A DNA stretch of 17,496 nucleotides from Alkalinema sp. CAN_BIN05 (GTDB taxonomy: Bacteria; Cyanobacteriota; Cyanobacteriia; Leptolyngbyales; Leptolyngbyaceae): assembly GCA_026786325.1 (NCBI GenBank), contig JAJAYH010000250.1:1-17496 (forward strand). The letters are read 5' to 3'. The notes under the pieces are model-generated. The model saw only the letters and a list, made by a program, of their open reading frames with translations. It did no database searches and was not told where the DNA came from. Below, piece after piece: positions 6,270 to 13,523 of the stretch. How positions within the stretch are numbered: position 1 is the first letter of the stretch; the number at the start of each line of letters is the position of its first letter. The translations under genes were made by a program, and so were the position numbers.

Positions 6270-8741
6270 ATGTCCAAGCAGATTGTTATTGCGGAGCAGC
6301 ACCGGATTGCTGCGGTTTTTGATGCTGAACAAATTCAAGAACTGGTGGTCGCCACAGGGACTCATCAGGTCAGTGATATTTACCTCGGTGTTGTTGAAAA
6401 TGTTCTTCCGGGCATTGATGCGGCGTTTGTAAATATCGGTGACTCCGATCGGAACGGCTTCATCCATGTCACCGATTTAGGGCCACTGCGACTGCGCCGA
6501 TCGGCCTCGTCCATCACCGAACTCCTCGCGCCTCAACAGAAGGTCTTGGTGCAGGTGATGAAGGAACCCACCGGAACCAAAGGCCCAAGGCTAACTGGAA
6601 ATATTTCCCTTCCTGGACGTTATCTGGTTTTGATGCCCTATGGTCGTGGCGTTAACCTATCTCGACGGATTGATAGCGAAAGTGAACGGAATCGGTTGCG
6701 TGCCCTAGCGATTTTGATGAAACCCGCAGGCATGGGGATTTTGATTCGGACAGAAGCCGATGGAATGCCTGAAGAAGCCATTATTGAAGATCTCGAAAAT
6801 CTGCAAAAGCAATGGGAATCGGTGCTGACTGAAGCCTCTGCAACCCGTCCGCCCGCATTGCTAAACCGTGATGACGACTTCGTTCAACGGGTATTGCGTG
6901 ATGCCTATTGTGATAATGTCAACCGGATTGTCGTTGATTCAGTTCAAGGTCTCAAGCGAGTCAAGCAGCATCTCACCAGTTGGGGTGGGGGCCGGATGCC
7001 TCAAGGGGTCTTGGTCGATCAGCATCGTGAACGCGGTTCGATTCTAGAATATTTCAGAGTCAATGCGGCCATTCGCGAAGCAATGAAGCCTCGGGTAGAT
7101 CTTCCATCGGGCGGCTACATTATTATTGAGAAGACTGAAGCGTTGACGGTGATTGATGTTAACTCAGGTTCCTTTACCCGATCGGCGACGGCTCGTGAAA
7201 CAGTACTTTGGACCAACTGTGAATCTGCAACCGAAATTGCGCGTCAATTGCGATTGCGAAATATTGCCGGTGTAATTGTCGTTGATTTCATCGATATGGA
7301 ATCGAGGCGCGACAAGCTTCAAGTGTTGGAGCATTTTAATAATGCGATGAAATCTGACAAGGCCAAACCTCAGATTGCTCAGCTTACGGAATTGGGTCTG
7401 GTGGAATTGACCCGTAAACGCCAAGGAAAGAATATATACGAATTGTTTGGCGTTCCTTGTCCCGCCTGTAGCGGAATTGGGATGCATGTCAATCTTCCTG
7501 GTGAAGCGCCGAGCGCCCTTCAAACCCAGCACCAGTACCACCATTACGAAGAGATTCCGGATCACTTTGCGCCGTCCGGAGCGGCCAGTTCTGGGCCTCA
7601 GTACCCGACATCTCAGCAGCCTGCGCCTCAGTATAGTGATGCTCCTTCCGATCGGCGAGAATCCCGTGACATTGGTCGTGATATTGGTAAACGCAGTGCC
7701 AGACGAGATGGCCGACCCGAAGCGAGACTACCTGAAGCTCGGAATGCTGAGTATGCCGAATCCTATGCTCCTGAAGGATTTACTGGGTTTGAAGATGGCG
7801 GCTTTGATAGCGAAGGCGTACTAGATTTATCTCAGCACCCGAGCTATCAAGAGCGTGGACGCGTTGGTAATCGTCGTCGTCGTCGTCGAGGTGAACCGTT
7901 TACCAAGGAAACTACAACAGATCGGGGTGCATCTCCGTGGGACGAAATTCCCGTCGATCGCCCGTCCACGGATCGGATCCCGAACGATCGTATTTCCAAC
8001 GATCGTCATCCCACCGAACGGGTCCAAAATGAGCGGATTTCTCTCGATCGGGTCGCTAGTCGATATGACATGCCACCGCTTGAAGATGAGACAGACGTTC
8101 TAGATCTTCAGACCGAGGAAGTTGCGCCCGCAGTGCGTGAAGGTCGTGAATCACGGTTTGAAGAACGTCGAGTCCGAAGTGGTCGTCGTGAGCGGCCCCC
8201 TAGTGAACCGCCTGAAATCATCAACATTGAGATGACCGGGGATGAACAAGATGTCTACGCTTGGATGGGAATCTCTCCCTTTGTACTTTCAGAGCAAACG
8301 CCTAAAAATCCGAGATCGGCCATTATTAGGATTTATGCACCGGGTGAAATTCCGGTAGATGAGACTGCTGTGATAGTGGATGACGCAACCGATACCATCA
8401 CTACAGACGAGACAGACGAGTTTCCATCGATCGAAGCTGAGTTTCTTACTTCACTTGATCCGGATGAATCTCAGTTTAGTGATGTGGTTCCAGCCAGTCG
8501 TGCCCGTGGCCGCATTGATCGTAGGAGTGATGGCACCGTCGCCCCACCCATTAAGCGATCGTTTGATGGACAAGCTGAATTTGATTTCGGTGAACCTCTT
8601 GAACCAGACTTAGATGAGGCTGATAAAGCGGAAGTCTTTGAAGCTCCGATCATGGTCGAAGACTCGATAGTTGATCAATCTCTTGAACCTGAGGACGATG
8701 GAGCACCTCGCCGCCGCCGCCGCCGTTCATCCGCTACTTAG
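6270..8741 (+). CDS. rne: Ribonuclease E
   Basis: An 823-residue Rne/Rng-family endoribonuclease that cleaves single-stranded AU-rich RNA and drives mRNA turnover and rRNA/tRNA maturation. An S1 RNA-binding domain covers about residues 35-105 (IYLGVVENVLPGIDAAFVNI). The DNase I-like catalytic aspartates are Asp296 (VIDVNSG) and Asp339 (VVDFIDM), matching E. coli D303 and D346. The zinc-link is Cys397-x2-Cys400 (CPACSG). From ~residue 420 the protein is a disordered tail with an RRRRRR stretch near 535, a DR/ER-rich run at ~560-597 and long acidic segments. It ends APRRRRRRSSAT, the cyanobacterial tail motif that binds polynucleotide phosphorylase. The start ATG has AAGGA about 10 nt upstream. 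rnhB follows after 5 bp, so the two are probably co-transcribed. Confidence 0.97.
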   Translation: MSKQIVIAEQHRIAAVFDAEQIQELVVATGTHQVSDIYLGVVENVLPGIDAAFVNIGDSDRNGFIHVTDLGPLRLRRSASSITELLAPQQKVLVQVMKEPTGTKGPRLTGNISLPGRYLVLMPYGRGVNLSRRIDSESERNRLRALAILMKPAGMGILIRTEADGMPEEAIIEDLENLQKQWESVLTEASATRPPALLNRDDDFVQRVLRDAYCDNVNRIVVDSVQGLKRVKQHLTSWGGGRMPQGVLVDQHRERGSILEYFRVNAAIREAMKPRVDLPSGGYIIIEKTEALTVIDVNSGSFTRSATARETVLWTNCESATEIARQLRLRNIAGVIVVDFIDMESRRDKLQVLEHFNNAMKSDKAKPQIAQLTELGLVELTRKRQGKNIYELFGVPCPACSGIGMHVNLPGEAPSALQTQHQYHHYEEIPDHFAPSGAASSGPQYPTSQQPAPQYSDAPSDRRESRDIGRDIGKRSARRDGRPEARLPEARNAEYAESYAPEGFTGFEDGGFDSEGVLDLSQHPSYQERGRVGNRRRRRRGEPFTKETTTDRGASPWDEIPVDRPSTDRIPNDRISNDRHPTERVQNERISLDRVASRYDMPPLEDETDVLDLQTEEVAPAVREGRESRFEERRVRSGRRERPPSEPPEIINIEMTGDEQDVYAWMGISPFVLSEQTPKNPRSAIIRIYAPGEIPVDETAVIVDDATDTITTDETDEFPSIEAEFLTSLDPDESQFSDVVPASRARGRIDRRSDGTVAPPIKRSFDGQAEFDFGEPLEPDLDEADKAEVFEAPIMVEDSIVDQSLEPEDDGAPRRRRRRSSAT

Positions 8742-8746
8742 AATCA

Positions 8747-9418
8747 ATGAGTGCACCAATCAGTGCATCAATCAGTGCGTTAAGCAGCACCCTCCCGACC
8801 CTTGACTTTGAGAATGACCTTTGGAGAAGTGGTCATTCTCATGTCGCAGGTGTAGATGAGGTGGGATTAGGCTGTTTGGCTGGTCCGATCGTCGCTGCCG
8901 CTGTTTTGATGCCTAGGAATCTCGTTCCTATTGCAGGAATTCGAGATTCCAAGAAACTCTCTGAACTTCAACGCAATAGACTTTACGGACAAATTCAGCA
9001 GCAAGCGATCGCCATCGGTGTTGGCATGGCCTCGGTGGCAGAAATTGAAGAAATAAATGTTTTACAAGCGTCTTACCGTGCGATGCAGAGAGCGATCGGT
9101 CGAATTCAACCATTGGACCATGCTTTAATTGATGGTCGAAAAATCAAGGTTGATTTTGGTATTCCCATTACAACCATTATTAAAGGCGACACATTGTCTT
9201 ACAGCATTGCCTGTGCCTCTATAGTTGCAAAAGTTCGGCGCGATCGATTCATGACTCGACTGGCCGCTCGCTATCCCGGTTATGGCTGGGAGCGCAATCG
9301 TGGCTACGGAACTGCACAACATTTATCTGGACTTCAATCGCTTGGTATCACGCCTTGGCACCGCAAGACCTATTCACCTGTGCGAACAGTCATCGAACAA
9401 CTCAGTCTTTTCCCATAG
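8747..9418 (+). CDS. rnhB: Ribonuclease HII
   Basis: A 223-residue RNase HII, which cuts the RNA strand of RNA-DNA hybrids and removes ribonucleotides misincorporated in DNA. The four catalytic acidic residues are visible: Asp37 and Glu38 in GVDEVGLG, Asp129 in LIDGRK, and Asp166 in SIVAKVRRDRF. The DEVG-x-G form replaces the DEAG-R-G of E. coli. The first ~14 residues (SAPI-SASI-SALS) come from a 12-bp tandem repeat and precede the conserved domain, so the real start might be later, but no better start codon is visible. There is no clear ribosome-binding site; the gene begins 5 bp after the rne stop, which suggests translational coupling. Its 3' end overlaps the convergent DUF1997 gene by 17 bp. 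Confidence 0.95.
   Translation: MSAPISASISALSSTLPTLDFENDLWRSGHSHVAGVDEVGLGCLAGPIVAAAVLMPRNLVPIAGIRDSKKLSELQRNRLYGQIQQQAIAIGVGMASVAEIEEINVLQASYRAMQRAIGRIQPLDHALIDGRKIKVDFGIPITTIIKGDTLSYSIACASIVAKVRRDRFMTRLAARYPGYGWERNRGYGTAQHLSGLQSLGITPWHRKTYSPVRTVIEQLSLFP
8750..8785 (+). repeat. 12-bp tandem repeat at the 5' end of rnhB
   Basis: AGTGCACCAATC, AGTGCATCAATC and AGTGCGTTAAGC follow in frame and encode SAPI, SASI, SALS. The copies differ at one to four positions. This explains the non-conserved N-terminal extension of the RNase HII. Confidence 0.75.
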
Positions 9419-9974
9419 CGATAGCACCCGATCGCTCTAATGCCCAAGCTTGATAATCCCGAACTAATTCCTTCAGCATTTGGCCTTTGACCGCCCCCAG
9501 CGATGCTTTTAGTAAGGTATTTCCAGCTCCTTCCACCACAGACTTTGGCATCATTTTAAACGGGCTGGGTAGATCCAAGTCTATTCGCAATAGTGCACTG
9601 CCTCGAATCAAAACACCTTGAGGCGTATGAACCGGGTACAGTTCTCCAATTAATTTAAAATCAAATCCATCTTTTAGCCCTTCCATTCCTCGCATCCCAA
9701 ATGCAACCGATTCGATTTGGACTTTTTGGTCGTCATCTACCCACACCGCTAGATCTACAACTGGACAAATGGTTAACTTCAACATTGAAAACGCCGGAAT
9801 TTCGAGGCGATATCGTTCCGTATCAATGCGTTGGAGCCGATCGGCGGGAGCCAAGGTTTGAACAAAGCGGTCGGGAGTCCGTAAATAGTCTTCAATCGGA
9901 AACCGTTGAGGGGGCACCCGTAACTCGACGGTTTGGGTTGTCATCAATCGCATTTGCTTCATTTCCCAACCCAT
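9402..9974 (-). CDS. DUF1997 family protein
   Basis: A 190-residue soluble protein of the DUF1997 family, found in cyanobacteria and plants and of unknown function. Recognisable parts are the PIEDYLRTPDRFVQTL opening, the ICPVVDLAVWVD strand, the repeated-strand middle (LIGELYPVHTPQGVLIRGSA) and the C-terminal helix LLKASLGAVKGQMLKELVRD. No signal peptide or membrane segment is seen. The start is uncertain: ATGs at 9974, 9962, 9953 and 9944 are in frame and none has an excellent SD; the last (MTTQTVELRV) would fit the conserved region best, and AAGG lies 11 nt before the first. The gene is divergent from pheA (149-bp spacer) and its last 17 bp overlap rnhB, so no terminator fits between the two. 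Confidence 0.8.
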   Translation of the reverse strand: MGWEMKQMRLMTTQTVELRVPPQRFPIEDYLRTPDRFVQTLAPADRLQRIDTERYRLEIPAFSMLKLTICPVVDLAVWVDDDQKVQIESVAFGMRGMEGLKDGFDFKLIGELYPVHTPQGVLIRGSALLRIDLDLPSPFKMMPKSVVEGAGNTLLKASLGAVKGQMLKELVRDYQAWALERSGAIAMGKD

Positions 9975-10123
9975 CCCTAAAACAACCTTAACCTACACTG
10001 CTAAATCCCAACTCTGAACACACTATTTAAACACAGCATTCGAGTATAGTTTATTCTGAAGAACCGAATGAAAGTTCTCAGTAATTTTACGAAAATCTCC
10101 ATGATTTTGCGGATAGATTTGCC

Positions 10124-10966
10124 ATGACGATCACTATTGCCCATCTCGGACCTACTGGAACCTACGCAGAACTAGCAGCACTAACCTACGCCAAAACACT
10201 CGACTCCCCCAATCAGCTCACTGCATACGCTACGATCGCTCAAACCTTACAAGCCGTAGCCTCGGGTCAAACGGACCTCGCGATTGTTCCGGTGGAAAAC
10301 TCTGTCGAGGGTGGTGTCACCATGACGATGGATACATTGTGGCAGCTTGATTTACATATTCAGAAGGCGCTGATTATTCCGATTCAGCACGCATTACTGA
10401 GCTATGGTCAAACCATTGAGTCACTGCAAATCGTCCATTCACATCCCCAAGCTCTAGCTCAATGCCAACATTGGCTAGCTCAGCATTGTCCATCAGCCAA
10501 AACTCAGCCCGCGAATTCCACCACTGAAATTTTGCCCCAGCTCAAGTTGAATCCGACCTGGGGTGCGATCGCGTCAACAAGGGCAGCGGAACTTTACGAT
10601 CTCCCCATTCGGGCCTGTCCGATTAATGACTATCCCGAAAATTGCACCCGGTTTCTAGTGTTGGGCAATCAACCGATTTCTGGCGGTGCTTATACATCAG
10701 TAGCGTTCAGTATGCCGGTCAATCGTCCGGGGACGCTACTTAAAATTCTGAAAATTATCGCCGATCGTAATATCAATCTAAGCCGAATTGAATCACGACC
10801 CACCAAACGATCGTTGGGGGAATATGTATTTTTCTTGGATTTAGAAGCTGATTTAAGACAAGCTCAAACAAAGGCAACGATCGCAGATTTAATAAGTCAT
10901 ACCGAAATTCTTAAACTCTTTGGCAGCTACGACCTGATAGACCACACGGGATTTCAAGACAAGTAG
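10124..10966 (+). CDS. pheA: Prephenate dehydratase
   Basis: A 280-residue monofunctional prephenate dehydratase, converting prephenate to phenylpyruvate with loss of water and CO2 in phenylalanine synthesis. The catalytic PDT domain covers about residues 1-180, with VPVENSVEGGV near 55-65 and the catalytic Thr175-Arg176-Phe177 in NCTRFLVLG. A C-terminal ACT domain (from ~190) carries RPGTL (201-205) and Glu223-Ser-Arg-Pro226, the motifs that bind phenylalanine for feedback inhibition, so allosteric control is expected. There is no fused chorismate mutase domain, unlike E. coli PheA. The ATG at 10124 gives the expected N-terminus (TITIAHLGPTGTYAE); its SD is weak. TATAGT at 10045-10050 is a possible -10 without a clear -35. 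Confidence 0.96.
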   Translation: MTITIAHLGPTGTYAELAALTYAKTLDSPNQLTAYATIAQTLQAVASGQTDLAIVPVENSVEGGVTMTMDTLWQLDLHIQKALIIPIQHALLSYGQTIESLQIVHSHPQALAQCQHWLAQHCPSAKTQPANSTTEILPQLKLNPTWGAIASTRAAELYDLPIRACPINDYPENCTRFLVLGNQPISGGAYTSVAFSMPVNRPGTLLKILKIIADRNINLSRIESRPTKRSLGEYVFFLDLEADLRQAQTKATIADLISHTEILKLFGSYDLIDHTGFQDK

Positions 10967-10981
10967 AGTTACATGTCTTGA
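10954..10981. terminator. Hairpin between convergent pheA and LON-domain gene, possible bidirectional terminator
   Basis: TCAAGACA (10954-10961) pairs with TGTCTTGA (10974-10981); inside, GTA (10963-10965) pairs with TAC (10970-10972) after one A-A mismatch, leaving a GAGT loop. It includes the pheA stop codon and lies 12 bp from the stop of the opposite gene. Neither side has a T-tract, so it may only stabilise 3' ends rather than terminate. Confidence 0.45.
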
Positions 10982-10992
10982 TGCTAAAACCT

Positions 10993-11646
10993 CTATTCGA
11001 CCGGAAACCCATCTCCCAAGGTATCTTTCAGAACCGTCCGGGCCGCCAGATGATTTCGGGTCGAAGTCAAAATCTCAGATTCCCGTTCTAGACGTTCCAC
11101 CGTATCGAGCATTTCTAATAAGGCTTGTTGTTCTTCTGGCACTCCACGCAAATTACTAGCAATCCAGTAGGACAACTCTATAGGAGTATCTGGCAGATCG
11201 TCTGGTAGGTCGATCGCATCACCAGAAAGTTTGCTGGATAACCGGACAACATCTTGTAAAAGCTGGCTTATATCCCGTGTCATCGGACGTAAATCTTTTG
11301 TGGTCGGAGCATCTTCTAGCCATTCCACCAGACCGACTCGGTACGGTTTATCACGAACTTCTTCTAGAACCCGAAACCGCTGCTGTCCCAACGTCAAGAC
11401 TTCCATCCGATCGTCCGGCAACCGATAAAACTTAAGAATCTCTGCACAGCAACCAATATTCGATGGTGCGTTCTTTTCCTGATCCCACAGCAATACCCCA
11501 AATCTACGATCGCTCTCCAAGACCGTATTCATCATCATCCGGTAACGATATTCAAAAATATGCAATGGTAATGGACGACCCGGAAACAAAATAACACCGG
11601 GTAAGGGGAAAAGCGGTAATTCACGGACAGCAATTGAGGAAGTCAT
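10993..11646 (-). CDS. LON peptidase N-terminal (substrate-binding) domain protein
   Basis: A 217-residue protein consisting of the LON substrate-binding domain without the AAA+ ATPase or the Ser-Lys protease domain of Lon. The domain opens ELPLFPLPGVILFPGRPLPL, continues HIFEYRYRMMMNTVLESDRR and FGVLLWD, and has an ILKFYRLPDDRMEVLTLGQQ middle; the last ~70 residues form a helical tail. Such stand-alone proteins are common in cyanobacteria; the substrate is unknown, and any role in presenting proteins for degradation is inference. The frame extends to a GTG at 11706, but the family start is M-T/A-SS-I-A-V-RELPLFPLP, so I choose the ATG at 11646, although it has no clear SD. It lies downstream of the rpsJ terminator. 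Confidence 0.87.
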   Translation of the reverse strand: MTSSIAVRELPLFPLPGVILFPGRPLPLHIFEYRYRMMMNTVLESDRRFGVLLWDQEKNAPSNIGCCAEILKFYRLPDDRMEVLTLGQQRFRVLEEVRDKPYRVGLVEWLEDAPTTKDLRPMTRDISQLLQDVVRLSSKLSGDAIDLPDDLPDTPIELSYWIASNLRGVPEEQQALLEMLDTVERLERESEILTSTRNHLAARTVLKDTLGDGFPVE

Positions 11647-11741
11647 GGGGGAAGTTCGACCAAAGATACACTTCTTAATGTAACGTTTATTGGGGTCCGA
11701 TCGCACAGCAAAATCGATTTAAAACAAGACTAAACAAAATG

Positions 11742-11776
11742 AAAAATCTCTCCAGTCTTCACCAGAGAGATTTTAA
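11742..11776 (-). terminator. Terminator of the str operon, after rpsJ
   Basis: AAAATCTCTC (11743-11752) and GAGAGATTTT (11765-11774) form a perfect 10-bp stem with a 12-nt loop. On the minus strand the stem ends in TTTTT, 24 nt after the rpsJ stop. The arrangement is nearly symmetrical, but the genes on both sides read in the minus direction. Confidence 0.82.
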
Positions 11777-11797
11777 TTAGATACTGTTTGAAAAGGT

Positions 11798-12115
11798 TTA
11801 TAGTTTGACTTCGATGTCAACACCAGATGGTAAATCTAATTTCATCAGGGCATCAATGGTCTTGGAAGATGGCTGATAAATGTCGATAATGCGGCGATGG
11901 GTCCGCACTTCAAAATGCTCACGAGAATCCTTATCAACGTGGGGCGATCGCAAGACGCAATAAATACGACGGCGAGTTGGCATTGGAATTGGACCAACTG
12001 CTGTCGCATTAGTGCGATTTGCTGTTTCGACAATTTTGTCGCAAGACGTATCAAGCAAGCGACGATCGTATGCCTTCAGACGGATCCGTATTTTCTGCTG
12101 TTGAATAGTCGCCAT
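11798..12115 (-). CDS. rpsJ: 30S ribosomal protein S10
   Basis: A 105-residue S10, a 30S head protein that also acts in transcription antitermination with NusB in bacteria. Characteristic sequence: KIRIRLKAYDRRLLDTSCDK, TNATAVGPIPMPTRRRIYCV, LRSPHVDKDSREHFEVRTHR. The length is normal. The ATG at 12115 has AGGA about 9 nt upstream. Its place directly after tufA is the cyanobacterial and plastid arrangement; in E. coli rpsJ heads the separate S10 operon. A 156-bp spacer with a hairpin separates it from tufA, and a strong terminator follows, so it is the last gene of the operon. Confidence 0.97.
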   Translation of the reverse strand: MATIQQQKIRIRLKAYDRRLLDTSCDKIVETANRTNATAVGPIPMPTRRRIYCVLRSPHVDKDSREHFEVRTHRRIIDIYQPSSKTIDALMKLDLPSGVDIEVKL

Positions 12116-12233
12116 TGTAATTATTCCTATGTTTTCAAGGTTCAGTTAGGTCAGACATTGGCGATAGAAAGCAACGCCTCAAGGCCGCAACATTCTAATG
12201 TCAACATCGAGAAATAAGAGATTTGGTAGAAAG

Positions 12234-12264
12234 AATCAGGAAGGACAAATCGCCCTTCCTAATT
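12234..12264 (-). promoter_or_regulatory. 11-bp hairpin between tufA and rpsJ, possible attenuator or processing site
   Basis: On the minus strand AATTAGGAAGG pairs with CCTTCCTGATT (one G-U pair in RNA) around a 9-nt loop, starting 7 nt after the tufA stop. It is followed only by TCTTTC, a poor U-tract, so partial termination, mRNA 3'-end protection or RNase cleavage are all possible. Confidence 0.5.
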
Positions 12265-12271
12265 GATCAAT

Positions 12272-13501
12272 CTACTTGATGATCTTCGATACAACACCCG
12301 CACCAACGGTACGACCGCCTTCACGAATTGCGAAACGCATACCTTGTTCGATCGCAACTGGATTGATCAGATCAACTGTCATCTTGATCCGGTCTCCAGG
12401 CATGACCATCTCAGCCGCACTTCCGTCATCAGCGGTAAATGCCGAGATGGTTCCGGTTACATCAGTTGTACGAACGTAGAACTGAGGACGGTAGCCAGGG
12501 AAAAACGGAGTATGACGACCGCCTTCATTCTTGTTCAGGATGTAGACTTCCGACTCAAACTGAGTATGTGGTTTGATAGAGCCAGTCTTGGCGAGGACCA
12601 TGCCACGCTCAATGTCTTCTTTTTTCATACCACGCAGAAGTAAACCTGCATTATCGCCGGCTTGACCCACATCAAGAAGCTTACGGAACATTTCAATTCC
12701 AGTAACGGTTGTCTTACGTGTGTCACGTAAACCAACAATTTCGACTTCTTCTTGAACCTTGACTACGCCGCGTTCAATCCGGCCTGTTGCCACAGTACCC
12801 CGACCTGAGATCGAGAAGACATCTTCAATTGCCATCAAGAACGGCTTGTTAACTTCACGTTCAGGAGTCTGAATGTAGCTGTCAACACTATCCATCAAAT
12901 CGTAGATGCAATCAACCCACTCATTCTCACCTCTCTTGGTGGTGGGGTTAGCTTGCATGTGCTCCAACGCCTTCAGCGCAGAACCTGCTGTGATGGGAAT
13001 ATCGTCACCAGGGAACTCATAAGAACTCAGGAGTTCACGAACTTCCATCTCGACGAGTTCAAGTAACTCATCATCATCAACCATGTCCTTCTTGTTCAAG
13101 AACACGACTAGACCAGGCACTCCCACCTGACGAGCAAGCAGGATATGCTCACGGGTCTGAGGCATGGGACCATCAGCCGCTGAGCACACCAAGATTCCGC
13201 CATCCATTTGAGCCGCACCCGTGATCATGTTTTTCACATAATCTGCGTGTCCGGGACAATCGACGTGAGCATAGTGACGAGATGCAGTTTCGTACTCTAC
13301 GTGGGCCGTGTTGATCGTGATACCACGAGCTTTTTCTTCCGGTGCAGCATCAATATCGGCATAGTTCATCGCCTTGGAGTCACCCATAGCGGCCAAAGTC
13401 GAAGTAATCGCAGCCGTTAGTGTGGTTTTACCGTGGTCAACGTGACCGATGGTGCCGATGTTAACGTGGGGTTTAGACCGTTCAAACTTTTCGCGTGCCA
13501 T
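12272..13501 (-). CDS. tufA: Translation elongation factor Tu
   Basis: A 409-residue EF-Tu, the GTPase that brings aminoacyl-tRNA to the ribosome. The G motifs are complete: G19HVDHGKT26, Thr62 in RGITI, D81CPGH85 and N136KKD139; the two beta-barrel domains follow from about residue 210. Cys82 in DCPGH is the residue reported to be oxidised in Synechocystis EF-Tu under oxidative stress, so redox control may apply. It is longer than the E. coli protein (394) through a G-domain loop near residues 180-195, as usual in cyanobacteria and plastids. The ATG at 13501 has GAGG upstream with an A-rich spacer. It lies 22 bp after fusA, so it is co-transcribed. Confidence 0.98.
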   Translation of the reverse strand: MAREKFERSKPHVNIGTIGHVDHGKTTLTAAITSTLAAMGDSKAMNYADIDAAPEEKARGITINTAHVEYETASRHYAHVDCPGHADYVKNMITGAAQMDGGILVCSAADGPMPQTREHILLARQVGVPGLVVFLNKKDMVDDDELLELVEMEVRELLSSYEFPGDDIPITAGSALKALEHMQANPTTKRGENEWVDCIYDLMDSVDSYIQTPEREVNKPFLMAIEDVFSISGRGTVATGRIERGVVKVQEEVEIVGLRDTRKTTVTGIEMFRKLLDVGQAGDNAGLLLRGMKKEDIERGMVLAKTGSIKPHTQFESEVYILNKNEGGRHTPFFPGYRPQFYVRTTDVTGTISAFTADDGSAAEMVMPGDRIKMTVDLINPVAIEQGMRFAIREGGRTVGAGVVSKIIK

Positions 13502-13523
13502 TTTTTACAATTCCTCTTGCAAA

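Noticed and set aside
11647..11706. GTG-initiated 20-residue extension of the LON-domain protein
   Set aside because: The family begins at MTSSIAVRELP; the extension has no domain similarity and no SD at the GTG.
12199..12204. TTGACA on the minus strand in the tufA-rpsJ spacer, as a promoter for rpsJ
   Set aside because: No sequence resembling TATAAT lies 16-19 bp downstream.
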